From Verrucomicrobiaceae bacterium (GTDB lineage: Bacteria > Verrucomicrobiota > Verrucomicrobiia > Verrucomicrobiales > Verrucomicrobiaceae), in NCBI GenBank assembly GCA_024232965.1, contig JACKQF010000004.1, forward strand, positions 62,001-126,000: a stretch of DNA of 64,000 bases, given 5' to 3'. The notes beneath the pieces were generated by a model, which saw only the letters and a list, made by a program, of their open reading frames with translations, was not told the DNA's origin and did no database searches. Positions 54,759 through 64,000 of this stretch are shown in pieces (the first letter of the stretch is position 1; every line of letters starts with the position of its first letter). The translations under genes were made by a program, and so were the position numbers.

Positions 54759-57700
54759 TCACCGAATCAAGCACCGCGTCCGGCGACGGCGCAGGCAGAG
54801 GCCGAGGAGGCCGAAGAACAGCAGCATCATGCGGCCTGGTTCTGGCACGCCACCCACGATGATGATCCCGTGGCTCGTCAGCGCAGACACATCCCAGCTC
54901 AGTCCACCCGACAGCGTCGGCAGATCGAGGTCACCGTAGCTGCCACCTGTCGTCGTCGCGCCAGGGGTATCAAAGGTCCCCGTCATCGCCGTCACCCAGT
55001 CAAACAAGTTGAACATGTCACCTGCAGCAGGTGTCCAGCCGTTGCTCTGGATCAGCAACGATCCATCGCCAAACGCTCCGCTCGCGCGGTCGCCCAGGCT
55101 CAGTCCTCCAGTGGTCAAGTTGATGTAGTCGAGGTCGCCGTAACTTGCTGGAGCGACGTTGACGACACTGACAAGCCCGGGATTGGCTGTCAGGTAGTCG
55201 TCAAAGGTTTGCGTGCCGCCCAGTGCTACCCAAGTGCCGATCGGGCCATTGCTGGCATCCAGCGTCGGTGCAGTGATCGACATCTGGATCTGCGATCCGC
55301 TGGCGACGGTCACTCCACCTGCATTCGAGAACGTCATTGTCTGATTGCTCGTGGCACTGTCTCCCGCCACTCCTGGCGCAAGGATACCTGGGTTTGTCGC
55401 CGTTCCAATCTGCGTGCTGCCTGCTACCGTGGAGGTCAAGGATCCACCCGCGAGCACAGGTGCTCCGCCGAGTGTCGTCGATGGACCAGAGACCGTTACT
55501 ACGCCTCCGCCCATGATGCTGCCGCTGGTGCCATTGCCCACTTGGAGTCGGCCTTCTTGCACCATCGTTGTTCCACGATAATCGTTCGCTGAGTTGGTGA
55601 CCGTCACCGTGCCTGCTCCAATCTTCTGGATCGACAGCACATCTCCCGTTCCGAGCGTTTGATCCACCTCGGTGATCGGGCCAGAGAACACCACACCGTC
55701 GCCAGAGGCAATCGCGGAGGTCAGGCGCAGGTCTCGGACTTCCGAGATGCCTGCCTGGAGGTCCTGGAGCCTCATCAACCCTGCAAACAGGCTTGTGCCC
55801 GTAGTCACGAGATTGGATGCTCCCACCGTTGTCGTGCCGCTGCCATTGGTCGCATTCACATCAATGTCGTTGGCGACACTGAGCCCTGCGCTGTTTTGCA
55901 GCACTGCCACGTCGGGATTCAGCACGTCCTCTCGGAAGCGGATTGGCTCCTGCGTCGTCTCATTGCGCACCACGATGTTTTCCTCAAACATGAACATCGT
56001 TTTACCAGCATAGCTGCCACTGTTGACTGCAACCTGCGTTCCGTAGGTCATCTGGTTGGAGGTCTCAAAATCATCGGCACGGACCAGGTTCATCGTGCCT
56101 CCCGTGACACTCGTGATCATGTAGACCCCATTGCGCTCAGGATTGGCCTCTTCACCAGCAACGAGGATGCGTGTGCCGACATCGCCAGCGGTATACGTAT
56201 TGCCATCGACCGTGCTATTCACTCCAATGAAGGCTCCAAAGCCAGTGGTCCCACCGGCATCCTGACCACCACTAGTCGCACTGGCGCCGTCGCCATTCGG
56301 ATTGAAGGACCCACTACCCAAGATGCTGGTAAAGGTCGCACGATCCACTGCAGCGACCCCGTTGCTGGTCGCATCACCCAGGGCAATCCTATTGGAACCA
56401 GCTGCGGTGTTGTTTTCCAGGAGCACGGTCCCCGCACGAACCACCGTGCCACCGGCGATCGGTGTGCCAGAGGTGCCTGCAACCCCCGCGCCATAGCTAT
56501 TGGCTGTGGTCAAGCGCAGCGATCCGCCGTCCACGACTGTCAGCGTGCCAGCACCGCTAACGGTGTTCTCGAGGCTCAACTGAGTTCCAGCCTTAGCTCC
56601 AGCGTATATGTTGCGGTCGAGCGTGACGGTGCCTGTGATCGCAGCATCGGAACCCGATGAGGTGATCGAAGCACTGCCCACGCTGTTCACATTCGCCACC
56701 GTGATGTTGTTGGCGAAGCTTGGGGTGTTCTGCAGGTTCAACGCAGTGAAGTCATCCTCACCCGTGACCCCAGCCACGCCCAGCGTCACAGCGCCCGCAC
56801 CGAGCTTGGCACCGGCGGCGACGTTTAGCGCGCCGTTGGCAACCTGCGTGTTCCAAGTTTGCGCACTGTTGTCTGTGAGTGCCAGCGTCTGCAAAGCTCC
56901 ATTCCCATTGACTCGGAATGTGCCCGCACCGGTGATGGAACCCGCATAGACGGCATCTTGCGTGCGGTCAGCGCCGACGGTCAGAACCTCGGCTCCGCCA
57001 AACACCACATTGGCAGTAAAAGGAGTTGCCCCCGTGCTGGCGAGTGAACCAATGGTCTGGTCAAGGCTATTGCCTGCAAGCGTTCCAGAGACCGCTCCAC
57101 CAGTGACGATGTGACGCGATAGCGGTGCCAGCGTATCGACTGCCCCACCCTGCAGCGTGCCTGCAGCGATATTGGTAACACCGCTGTAGTTGTTCTCGGC
57201 GTTATCCAACTGCAAAGTGCCATCGCCAGTTTTGCTGAGCCCACCGGGACCGGTCACGACCGACGCTACATTCAAGAGGGTGCCGGTTGCGGGGGCAATG
57301 GTACCACCGCCATTATCAAGTGTTACCCCTCGTGTCTGACTGATGGTCATGTCAGCGGTGGTTTCCAGCGTACCTCCTTTGAAGCGCAGGGAGTCTTCGC
57401 GCGTGGTGAGGTGCACCCGCCCGAGACTAGTGTCTGCTGCCACGGAAATGATCCCTTCTTCCAGAATCGTACCGCCCTGGTATTCATTCACATCCGTGAA
57501 GGTTTGTTTTCCTGCACCCAACTTGTGAAGCGTGACGGAACCATTGACCGAACCACCGTAGGTAAAGTCAGCGGCGTTGTTGAGGGTCAGGATGAAGTTA
57601 TCGAATGCACTGTTGTTCACAGACCCGCTCGGGCCAGTCAGACCTGCGATTTCCTGATTGTATCCATTGAGGTCAAGGATGCCGGAGGTGCCTTCACCGC

Positions 57701-60700
57701 GGGTGCTGACAATCACAGTAGTCGCCAGAGCATTGTCGCGCCCCAGTTGGATGATGCCGCCTTCGACCGCAAGATTGCCGAATGAATTATTACCCGCGAG
57801 CTTGATCACATCCTGCCCCACCTTGGTGAGGTTAAAATTCCCTGTGATGTCGCCATCAATGACTAGATAAGAACCACGCAGCCCCACATCGCTGGGGTTC
57901 AGGTTGGTCGTCGTGTTGAGCTTGCCCATGTCATACATGAAATGGTTGGAGCCATTTGAGGTGCCGGCCGGATAGACCTGACCCAAGAACGAATCCGCAG
58001 TGAGATTCACGGTCACCTCACTGCGAATGGTCTGAATCACCGCTACCTCATCGTAGTCAAGTGGGAGATAACCCATGATGGAGCCGCCTGCGAGATCGAT
58101 AGTCCGCGCGCCGGAGACATCCGTAAAAACTTGCCAGTGAACACCAGGATTGAAGGTGTAGTTGCCAGTGCCGCGAGCGTCGCTGCGCGCCCAGCGCTCG
58201 ATTGACCCCGGCTCCTGGACTAGCGTTGCCAGAGGCGCAAAGTTAGCCACTGCAATTTCCATCACACCGGTCGAACGGAGATTGGCGATGATATCACTGT
58301 TACCAAAGGCCCCGTTGCTCATCACTCGCACGGTGCCATCACCGACGCTGAAAGTATTACCGGCACCTGTAAAGGAGGCAGAGTTATCGCCCAGGCTCAG
58401 AATGCCGTCGCCGGTCAGGCGAACGCTATAAAGGCCCTGATTGTTCAGCCCGCCCGTTCCGTCACCGGCACCGAGTTGCACACCGCTGGTCGATCCAGGA
58501 CCGAAGCTAGTAGCGTCCACACTCAGCATGTAGTTGTCATGCAGGGTCACTGTGCCCGTGCGAATCGTGTGCCTGGAGCTGTCTGACTGGAAGAAGACGA
58601 TCCCTTCCATGCCGCCGCCAGAACTTTTTAAATCGATGGCAGGGATCTGATCCAGACGGTCAGCAGTTGCCACTGAGCGGATGATCCCGATGTCGTTTAC
58701 CGTAATCTTTCCACCACCCCAAGTGAAGAGGTCAGGGCTCCCACTGTTGAAATTGTAACGAACTTCTGTGATCTGGAGAGTGTTGTCGTTGTCCGTCATG
58801 TGGGCACCACTCAGAATAACTTCGCCAGTGCTCTGCGCGTTAGGCGTCAAGAACTGAACTCCACCCCCGTTAATCACCCAATCGCCCGTAAACTGAGGTT
58901 GATCACTGCGGATATTCAGGAATCCAGTGCCGGACTTGGTAACTTGGTTGGCGTAAATCTTGCCATTGAATTGCCCTGTGGTTCCATCCACAAAAACGAG
59001 CGCCTCGCCATCACCAGTGCCAGAAGATCCAAAATACAAATTCTGATTCAGCGTCGGTGACCGATCAGTTCCCCCAGTGTTCGCAAATATCAGACCACCG
59101 CTGCGAATGATGATATCCGAAGCGGAATTGTCTGCGCTGTTATTCACAGTGGCGTTGATCTGGCGGGACACACGCAGGGCATAGAGGTCAAGATTCGCCC
59201 CCATCGTCATCGCCGAGGTGCCTTCCAAGCTCAAGATTTCCGTGCCGTTGTTTGCTACAGCCACCGATCCATTGAGGGTCGTGGCAGTGGTAGCGATATA
59301 GTTGGCAGGTGCGCCCCCTTGAGTGATGGTCTGGAATCCCGCCGTTCCATCGTATTTGAGAAACTGCCCTTCGGACCGGCTCACAATCCAAGGGTCGACC
59401 ATGTTGTTGTTCATCAAACTCGCTCCATTGGATACGATGAACCGATCAGCTCTGTCCGCGGTGGTGGTTGATGCCGTCACCGCCGTCGTGCTAGCGCCCA
59501 GGAACCCGGAATCATGGCGCAGCATCAGAGTGCCGTTGCCGCTACGAGTCAGATTGCCGGCGATAAGCTCTGCCGATGCGTTGGCGGTCGTATTGCGACG
59601 CACAACCACTTCGGAACCACCCGCTACTGAAATGTCACCCACCGTTTCACTGTTGAAGGCGGAGGTACTATTGCCACCAGCCATATCGAGCACCGAACTG
59701 TTCAGCGCAATCGCGACGCCGTCCGCCCAGCGGCCACCGCCTCCGGTGCCATTAAAGGTCGTGCCGTTGTCGAAGCGTAGGCGGGATCCAGGGTGGAGGA
59801 CCAAGTTGTTTGAATTCAAACCGATGCCACCGACTGCTGTACCTGCTGCACCTTCATAGCGCATGTCGCCATAGTTATCGATTTGTCCTGACCCGAGCGG
59901 CGTGCGCCAAGTCGCGCCATTTGCCCCCCCCTGAACGGAAAGGACGAAACCTCGATAGCCGCCATCCAAATTTCGGCCACGATTCACCAAAGTTCCGCCA
60001 TCAAAACTATTGTTGCCATTGGCGTTGATTGTGACCCCGCCGTAACCCATGACGGTGTGAGCAACACCAAGGATCATTTTGTTGCCAACTCCAGCGAATT
60101 GATCGCTACCTGCCGTACCTGGCCCGACGGTCAGCGTCGAACTACCCCCGCCGAGGCGGAATTCAGTTCCACCGACACCCCAAGGAGCCACGCTATTCGC
60201 AGAGAGCGTGCCGCCATCAATCGAACCAAGTTGCCACAGATTGAAGACACCCCCATCGCGCAGCGCCATTGAGGGATCCACCGTGAGGTTTTGACCATTG
60301 TCAATCGAGAGGACCCCGTTACCGGTGCCGCTGATAACGCCAGCGACGGCAGCAGTGATCGAGTTAAAATTCGCAATGGTGCGGGTCCCGATGACGGGCA
60401 GTGCCGTGCCGCTCGTCAGCACTTTGGTGAGACCAGTCGTGCCAAGCTGAGCCGTGCTCGCAATCGACAGGCCAGTCCCGGCAAAGATCTGCACCGGACC
60501 AGTGCCCAGGGTGGCGTTCGCTTGGCGCACCGTGGTAATACCCGTTAGGTTGTTAAAGCCACCTGAAAAGCTATTTGGAGCATTATTGTCGAAATGCAGG
60601 AACCAGATACCCGCCTTGTTGAGAGTTCCATTCCCGGTCACTACTTCGCGCAGAAACAAGTCTGCGCTGTCAGTGCGGATGACAGGACTGCCGTTGATTT

Positions 60701-63700
60701 GGAGTTCGCTCTCCATTACGATATCGTCCCCGAAGCTAGCGGATTGGAAGATCACATACGGACTGTTCGTCGTGCTGAAGATATTGCCACCGTTGTTCAG
60801 ACCGATCGTCCTCACACGAGCCGCGGTGCCACCGTCACGATCATTGATGAAGGTCACCTGTCCATTCACTGATACGTTCTGCCCGGCGTTATCAAAGTAG
60901 GAGGTATTGGCACCACTGTTCGCCATGCGGACGGCCCCAAAGTTCAAGGAGACACTGCCAGTCCCGTCCACGTCCGCGTTGGCGCCATTGAGACGCCACT
61001 CACCACGGTTGAGCGTGAAGCCACCCGTGAAGCCTCCATTGGCACCATCAAATCTCAACACACCGTCACCGGTTTTGATAATGGGTGCCGCACTGGTGAC
61101 GGCACCAGCCAGACGCCAAGTGGCCGTGTTAACATTCAATCCAACGGTACTTGTTCCGCCGATAGTCGTCGTGCCAAGAACCTGAGCATTGGAGTTGCTA
61201 TTGTTAAGACGAACAAGCGTCCCAGCAGGTCCACTAGTTCCCAGGATGTTAAGATTCTGAATCTGCACCTCGTTCGTGGTGCCAGCTCCGGTGTACCGTT
61301 CTGCTTGGATCTGGGCATACGGCACGTTTTCGCCGACCGTCACAGTGAGCCCAGAGAATGTGGTCGTGGCGCTGTTATGGCGCAGACGCAAATCCGCCAT
61401 CTGGTTGCCATTGAAATTGTTGGCATATTCGCTGTAGAGGATGATCTCACTTGCCGTACCCTGAGTGCCCGCCCCATCGAGATAGAGTCGGCCGCCATTC
61501 ATTTGGATGGTCCCCGTGATGGCATTCGAGGTGTTGGTGAAGTGGAAGCCCCCTGGGCCGTCGATCGTCAGATTCGCCGCCGTGATGACACCACCGAAGT
61601 GGCTATTCGGAGTGCTGTGACCTCCGTAGATGATACCTTCAACCGGAGTAGTGCCATTGCCGAAATACACATTCGTGGTGTTGAAGCTGACACGGTTGCT
61701 ATCATCGCTACCGAGAATGAGGCCGCCACTCCAGATGTTGAACTGGCCACCCGTGAAGACCATATCGTTGGTGCCGGACTCTTCGTCCACCCTCAATGCA
61801 TAGACGTTTTTCGTGCTGGTGAGCGTCGTATCTCCCCAGGTGCCCGCAAACGTCACGATATCGGTGCCAGACACTGAGCTCAAAAACGCATCGCCACCAC
61901 CAAGCACAGGTGTCCCCGTGACAAATGGCGCATTTGTGAAGCCAACGGTGCTGTCATAGCTGAGGAAATTTCGCCCTGAAGCATTGATCATCCATGGAGC
62001 CACCATACCGTTGGTAAGCGTCGGCGCAGCGCCTGTGACGAAGAGTTTTTGCGACTGGAGATTGATGGAACCCAGCTCCGCCACTGAGGTGTTGCGGACG
62101 GTCAAGGTCGCCTGCCCCACGCGGGTGATGCTGGGTGTCCGCAAGACGATCTGGCCACTGCCGCTGCGTTCGAGGGTGATCCCTGCGCCCCCCTTGATCG
62201 TAATGCCTCCAACAGTTTCCTGGTTTACCCGGTTGGTGGAGCTGATGAGGTTGATCGACGCACTGTCAAGAAGCAATGGGGTGGTGTCACCCCACTTGTT
62301 TTCATCGGTCTCAAGGCCCAGATTGGACTCGTTTAGACGCGAGATGAATGAATAGTCCGCCACATCCATGCTGTAATCGAGGCGTAGGTTACTGCCTGGA
62401 TACAAGTTGACCGTATTGACCTGGGCACCCGCATCATTGGTCACGCGGCCATCCCCCCTCAGCGTCAGACGGCCATAGACATCAAATACTGGCGATGCGC
62501 TGTTCCCCGTCAATTCGAGGATGTTACCAATGCTCCCGGTATCAGCGCCGCGATAGATGGTCGTGTTGCCAGTGTAGTCTTGGTCTCCGTAGAAGCGGAC
62601 ATTCGAAGTAGAGCCACTCGGATTGATCCCTGCAAAAACTGAGGACTTCCCAAGTTCTACCGATGCGGAACCAGTGATCACATTGGAGTTGGCAATGCTC
62701 AAAATGCCGGCGTTGGTTCCATTGAAGTTATAGATGTTGTTCACACCTGCCCCAAGAGTCGTCGGTGTGTAAAGGGTATTCGACAGAGCGGACAAGCCCC
62801 AACGTCCATTGCCAAATTTGGCTTGATTGAGCGGAGTCGTCCAGGTGCCTTCGCTGAGGCCCAGGGAGATAGATCCGTCAGTCAAAGAACGAAGTCCGTA
62901 TGCCGTGACAGGGTCATCTGTCATCAAATCCACCCTCGTTGTCGACCCGAGATCGGCACCATAGACGCGAACTTCTTGCCCTTGTGCCGTCAGCACGTTG
63001 GACGGGGCCGCGAGCCGAATTGCCGAGCCAAGGTTTACGATGATATCACCAGTTCCCGCGTTGGCCGTCGCCAGCGGAACAAATGTGACTCCGGGCGAGC
63101 GAATGTCATCGAGACCGCGGGTCCCAAAAAGCAGTGTGCCTCCCGTAATCACCAAACCGCCGCTCCAGTTGGCACTATTGTCCGCACCAATCGACAGATC
63201 TGATCCGCCAATCTTGTTGAGCGTCCAGCCCTTGCCACCGTCCGTGATCACCCCGCCCAAGACGAACGAATTGTCCGTTTGGAGGCGTGCATGATTGGTA
63301 AGCGTCGTGGTGCCATCCATGCGTGCGATGAACGTATTGCCGTTGTTGACCAGGAAACGCTGTACGTCGAGCGTCAGGTCCCCGAACGTCAGAAGCTTGT
63401 TGCTGCCGCCACCGGTCGCACGGTCAACACGGAATACCGAATCGGCACCTTGGTGGATGATGTCGTTGCCGATATTGATGCGCTGCTGATTGCTGGTGCT
63501 ATCACCGATCGCAAGAGCGGTGTACTGCCCACCCCGGAGCAAGATCGTGGTGGAGGCAGGAATGGCGGAAGTGTTTGTGGTAGGCGTGGCCCACGAATTG
63601 TCGTTAACCCATGCGGAGACAGCGCCGCGTGTGATTTCCAGGGTGTCAAGTGTACTGGGCTTGTTGCCATTGATGTTATCAAAGGTGAGCGTGCCCGCGC

Positions 63701-64000
63701 CTGCCTTAACGATCCGAGATCCCGCGCCACCCAAGATCTGACCATTGAAGGTTTGGCTGCTATCTTCACGCCCAACCGTCAAAGTTGCTGTGCCTAGATT
63801 AAGAGTGCCGGCGGAGAACTGGAAGGAGTTGCTAGGATTAACTGCGGAAAGGTTTCCAAACTCCTGGTCATTGTTGTTCAGGTCGATGGTGGTCCCTGGC
63901 GACATGATGATGATGGAACCACTGGTGCCGTTGAGATTTGAGAAGAAGGGCAACACGTTTGGTGCAGTGAAGCTCAGCGTCCCACGATTGAGTTCGATAT
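54759..64000 (-). CDS. Second giant PEP-CTERM beta-strand-repeat protein, 5' end outside window
   Basis: The frame is open to the right edge (residues before the GTG at 63956 read IELNRGTLSFTAPN, repeat sequence), so the visible 3,079 residues are a C-terminal part. It is collinear with the first giant protein: for example GGSIMGYLPLDYDEVAVIQ here and GGSIMGYLPRDWDQVAVIQ there, in the same order with only small net length change. The two diverge at many positions until 57203, after which the remaining 2,423 bp are identical. It ends VPEPGRMMLLFFGLLGLCL-RRRR-TRCLIR; the six extra residues result from the repeat ending inside the Arg run. Collinearity predicts a start near window position 69,500. 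Function as for the first copy. Confidence 0.92.
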   Translation of the reverse strand, partial: IELNRGTLSFTAPNVLPFFSNLNGTSGSIIIMSPGTTIDLNNNDQEFGNLSAVNPSNSFQFSAGTLNLGTATLTVGREDSSQTFNGQILGGAGSRIVKAGAGTLTFDNINGNKPSTLDTLEITRGAVSAWVNDNSWATPTTNTSAIPASTTILLRGGQYTALAIGDSTSNQQRINIGNDIIHQGADSVFRVDRATGGGSNKLLTFGDLTLDVQRFLVNNGNTFIARMDGTTTLTNHARLQTDNSFVLGGVITDGGKGWTLNKIGGSDLSIGADNSANWSGGLVITGGTLLFGTRGLDDIRSPGVTFVPLATANAGTGDIIVNLGSAIRLAAPSNVLTAQGQEVRVYGADLGSTTRVDLMTDDPVTAYGLRSLTDGSISLGLSEGTWTTPLNQAKFGNGRWGLSALSNTLYTPTTLGAGVNNIYNFNGTNAGILSIANSNVITGSASVELGKSSVFAGINPSGSTSNVRFYGDQDYTGNTTIYRGADTGSIGNILELTGNSASPVFDVYGRLTLRGDGRVTNDAGAQVNTVNLYPGSNLRLDYSMDVADYSFISRLNESNLGLETDENKWGDTTPLLLDSASINLISSTNRVNQETVGGITIKGGAGITLERSGSGQIVLRTPSITRVGQATLTVRNTSVAELGSINLQSQKLFVTGAAPTLTNGMVAPWMINASGRNFLSYDSTVGFTNAPFVTGTPVLGGGDAFLSSVSGTDIVTFAGTWGDTTLTSTKNVYALRVDEESGTNDMVFTGGQFNIWSGGLILGSDDSNRVSFNTTNVYFGNGTTPVEGIIYGGHSTPNSHFGGVITAANLTIDGPGGFHFTNTSNAITGTIQMNGGRLYLDGAGTQGTASEIILYSEYANNFNGNQMADLRLRHNSATTTFSGLTVTVGENVPYAQIQAERYTGAGTTNEVQIQNLNILGTSGPAGTLVRLNNSNSNAQVLGTTTIGGTSTVGLNVNTATWRLAGAVTSAAPIIKTGDGVLRFDGANGGFTGGFTLNRGEWRLNGANADVDGTGSVSLNFGAVRMANSGANTSYFDNAGQNVSVNGQVTFINDRDGGTAARVRTIGLNNGGNIFSTTNSPYVIFQSASFGDDIVMESELQINGSPVIRTDSADLFLREVVTGNGTLNKAGIWFLHFDNNAPNSFSGGFNNLTGITTVRQANATLGTGPVQIFAGTGLSIASTAQLGTTGLTKVLTSGTALPVIGTRTIANFNSITAAVAGVISGTGNGVLSIDNGQNLTVDPSMALRDGGVFNLWQLGSIDGGTLSANSVAPWGVGGTEFRLGGGSSTLTVGPGTAGSDQFAGVGNKMILGVAHTVMGYGGVTINANGNNSFDGGTLVNRGRNLDGGYRGFVLSVQGGANGATWRTPLGSGQIDNYGDMRYEGAAGTAVGGIGLNSNNLVLHPGSRLRFDNGTTFNGTGGGGRWADGVAIALNSSVLDMAGGNSTSAFNSETVGDISVAGGSEVVVRRNTTANASAELIAGNLTRSGNGTLMLRHDSGFLGASTTAVTASTTTADRADRFIVSNGASLMNNNMVDPWIVSRSEGQFLKYDGTAGFQTITQGGAPANYIATTATTLNGSVAVANNGTEILSLEGTSAMTMGANLDLYALRVSRQINATVNNSADNSASDIIIRSGGLIFANTGGTDRSPTLNQNLYFGSSGTGDGEALVFVDGTTGQFNGKIYANQVTKSGTGFLNIRSDQPQFTGDWVINGGGVQFLTPNAQSTGEVILSGAHMTDNDNTLQITEVRYNFNSGSPDLFTWGGGKITVNDIGIIRSVATADRLDQIPAIDLKSSGGGMEGIVFFQSDSSRHTIRTGTVTLHDNYMLSVDATSFGPGSTSGVQLGAGDGTGGLNNQGLYSVRLTGDGILSLGDNSASFTGAGNTFSVGDGTVRVMSNGAFGNSDIIANLRSTGVMEIAVANFAPLATLVQEPGSIERWARSDARGTGNYTFNPGVHWQVFTDVSGARTIDLAGGSIMGYLPLDYDEVAVIQTIRSEVTVNLTADSFLGQVYPAGTSNGSNHFMYDMGKLNTTTNLNPSDVGLRGSYLVIDGDITGNFNLTKVGQDVIKLAGNNSFGNLAVEGGIIQLGRDNALATTVIVSTRGEGTSGILDLNGYNQEIAGLTGPSGSVNNSAFDNFILTLNNAADFTYGGSVNGSVTLHKLGAGKQTFTDVNEYQGGTILEEGIISVAADTSLGRVHLTTREDSLRFKGGTLETTADMTISQTRGVTLDNGGGTIAPATGTLLNVASVVTGPGGLSKTGDGTLQLDNAENNYSGVTNIAAGTLQGGAVDTLAPLSRHIVTGGAVSGTLAGNSLDQTIGSLASTGATPFTANVVFGGAEVLTVGADRTQDAVYAGSITGAGTFRVNGNGALQTLALTDNSAQTWNTQVANGALNVAAGAKLGAGAVTLGVAGVTGEDDFTALNLQNTPSFANNITVANVNSVGSASITSSGSDAAITGTVTLDRNIYAGAKAGTQLSLENTVSGAGTLTVVDGGSLRLTTANSYGAGVAGTSGTPIAGGTVVRAGTVLLENNTAAGSNRIALGDATSNGVAAVDRATFTSILGSGSFNPNGDGASATSGGQDAGGTTGFGAFIGVNSTVDGNTYTAGDVGTRILVAGEEANPERNGVYMITSVTGGTMNLVRADDFETSNQMTYGTQVAVNSGSYAGKTMFMFEENIVVRNETTQEPIRFREDVLNPDVAVLQNSAGLSVANDIDVNATNGSGTTTVGASNLVTTGTSLFAGLMRLQDLQAGISEVRDLRLTSAIASGDGVVFSGPITEVDQTLGTGDVLSIQKIGAGTVTVTNSANDYRGTTMVQEGRLQVGNGTSGSIMGGGVVTVSGPSTTLGGAPVLAGGSLTSTVAGSTQIGTATNPGILAPGVAGDSATSNQTMTFSNAGGVTVASGSQIQMSITAPTLDASNGPIGTWVALGGTQTFDDYLTANPGLVSVVNVAPASYGDLDYINLTTGGLSLGDRASGAFGDGSLLIQSNGWTPAAGDMFNLFDWVTAMTGTFDTPGATTTGGSYGDLDLPTLSGGLSWDVSALTSHGIIIVGGVPEPGRMMLLFFGLLGLCLRRRRTRCLIR
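54781..57203. repeat. 2,423-bp direct repeat, copy 2 (3' end of second giant gene)
   Basis: Partner of 39578-42000, same orientation, offset 15,203 bp. It could serve as a substrate for homologous recombination that deletes or amplifies the 15.2-kb interval, or for gene conversion. Confidence 0.95.

Noticed and set aside
39571..64000. Prophage remnant, suggested by the tail-fibre-like module
   Set aside because: No other phage gene is present, and the module sits inside an exported PEP-CTERM repeat protein.

Overview
The window looks like a chromosomal piece of a verrucomicrobial bacterium (Verrucomicrobiaceae-like, PVC superphylum). The signs are secreted formylglycine sulfatases, PEP-CTERM proteins with the VPEPGRM...RRRR tail, giant autotransporter-type beta-strand-repeat proteins, a TIGR03790 protein, a frameshifted squalene-cyclase-like protein, and starts that mostly lack a Shine-Dalgarno sequence. 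This assignment is inferred from gene content; no rRNA or other phylogenetic marker lies in the window. Families are named from recognition of sequence motifs, without database searches.

Layout. 1-2.2 kb: a repeat-rich helical protein cut by the window edge and a small lipoprotein. 2.3-6.2 kb (minus): two exported sulfatases and a NAGPA-type phosphodiester glycosidase. 6.3-9.2 kb: a UvrA with two eroded zinc modules. 9.4-11.5 kb: a PcfJ-like protein followed by a SLOG-fold protein. 11.6-13.5 kb (minus): a coupled DUF2157/GDYXXLXY membrane pair. 13.7-17.1 kb: a eukaryote-like deoxyribose-phosphate aldolase, a catalytic aldehyde dehydrogenase and a non-catalytic half aldehyde dehydrogenase, together resembling DERA plus a split ALDH16. 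17.1-24.0 kb (minus): an alkylguanine transferase-like protein, tRNA-Asp, exported proteins, a PEP-CTERM protein, TIGR03790 and a PhnP-like hydrolase. 24.1-25.8 kb: recN. 26.1-27.4 kb (minus): two exported/anchored proteins, one with four perfect-length Cys-rich 17-residue repeats. 27.8-32.4 kb: the frameshifted cyclase-like gene, a SHOCT protein, a DMT exporter and an HGSNAT-type acyltransferase. 32.6-38.0 kb (minus): purine genes purQ, purL and a PurS-like gene, with a PIN toxin-antitoxin pair between purL and purQ and a kinase-like gene on the other strand. 38.1-39.4 kb: two small soluble proteins, one Imm11-like.

39.6-64.0 kb: two giant, collinear, tandemly arranged surface-protein genes on the minus strand. 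The first is complete (4,906 aa); the second runs off the right edge. They are diverged along most of their length, but their last 2,423 bp appear identical (39578-42000 and 54781-57203, constant offset 15,203 bp). This implies very recent gene conversion or duplication of a C-terminal surface-anchoring cassette and is the most striking feature of the window.

Other notable signals are 7-nt-period arrays in three spacers, a branched inverted-repeat structure between convergent genes at 32.4-32.5 kb, stem-loops just 3' of both giant genes, and a clear sigma70-like promoter before the small PEP-CTERM gene.
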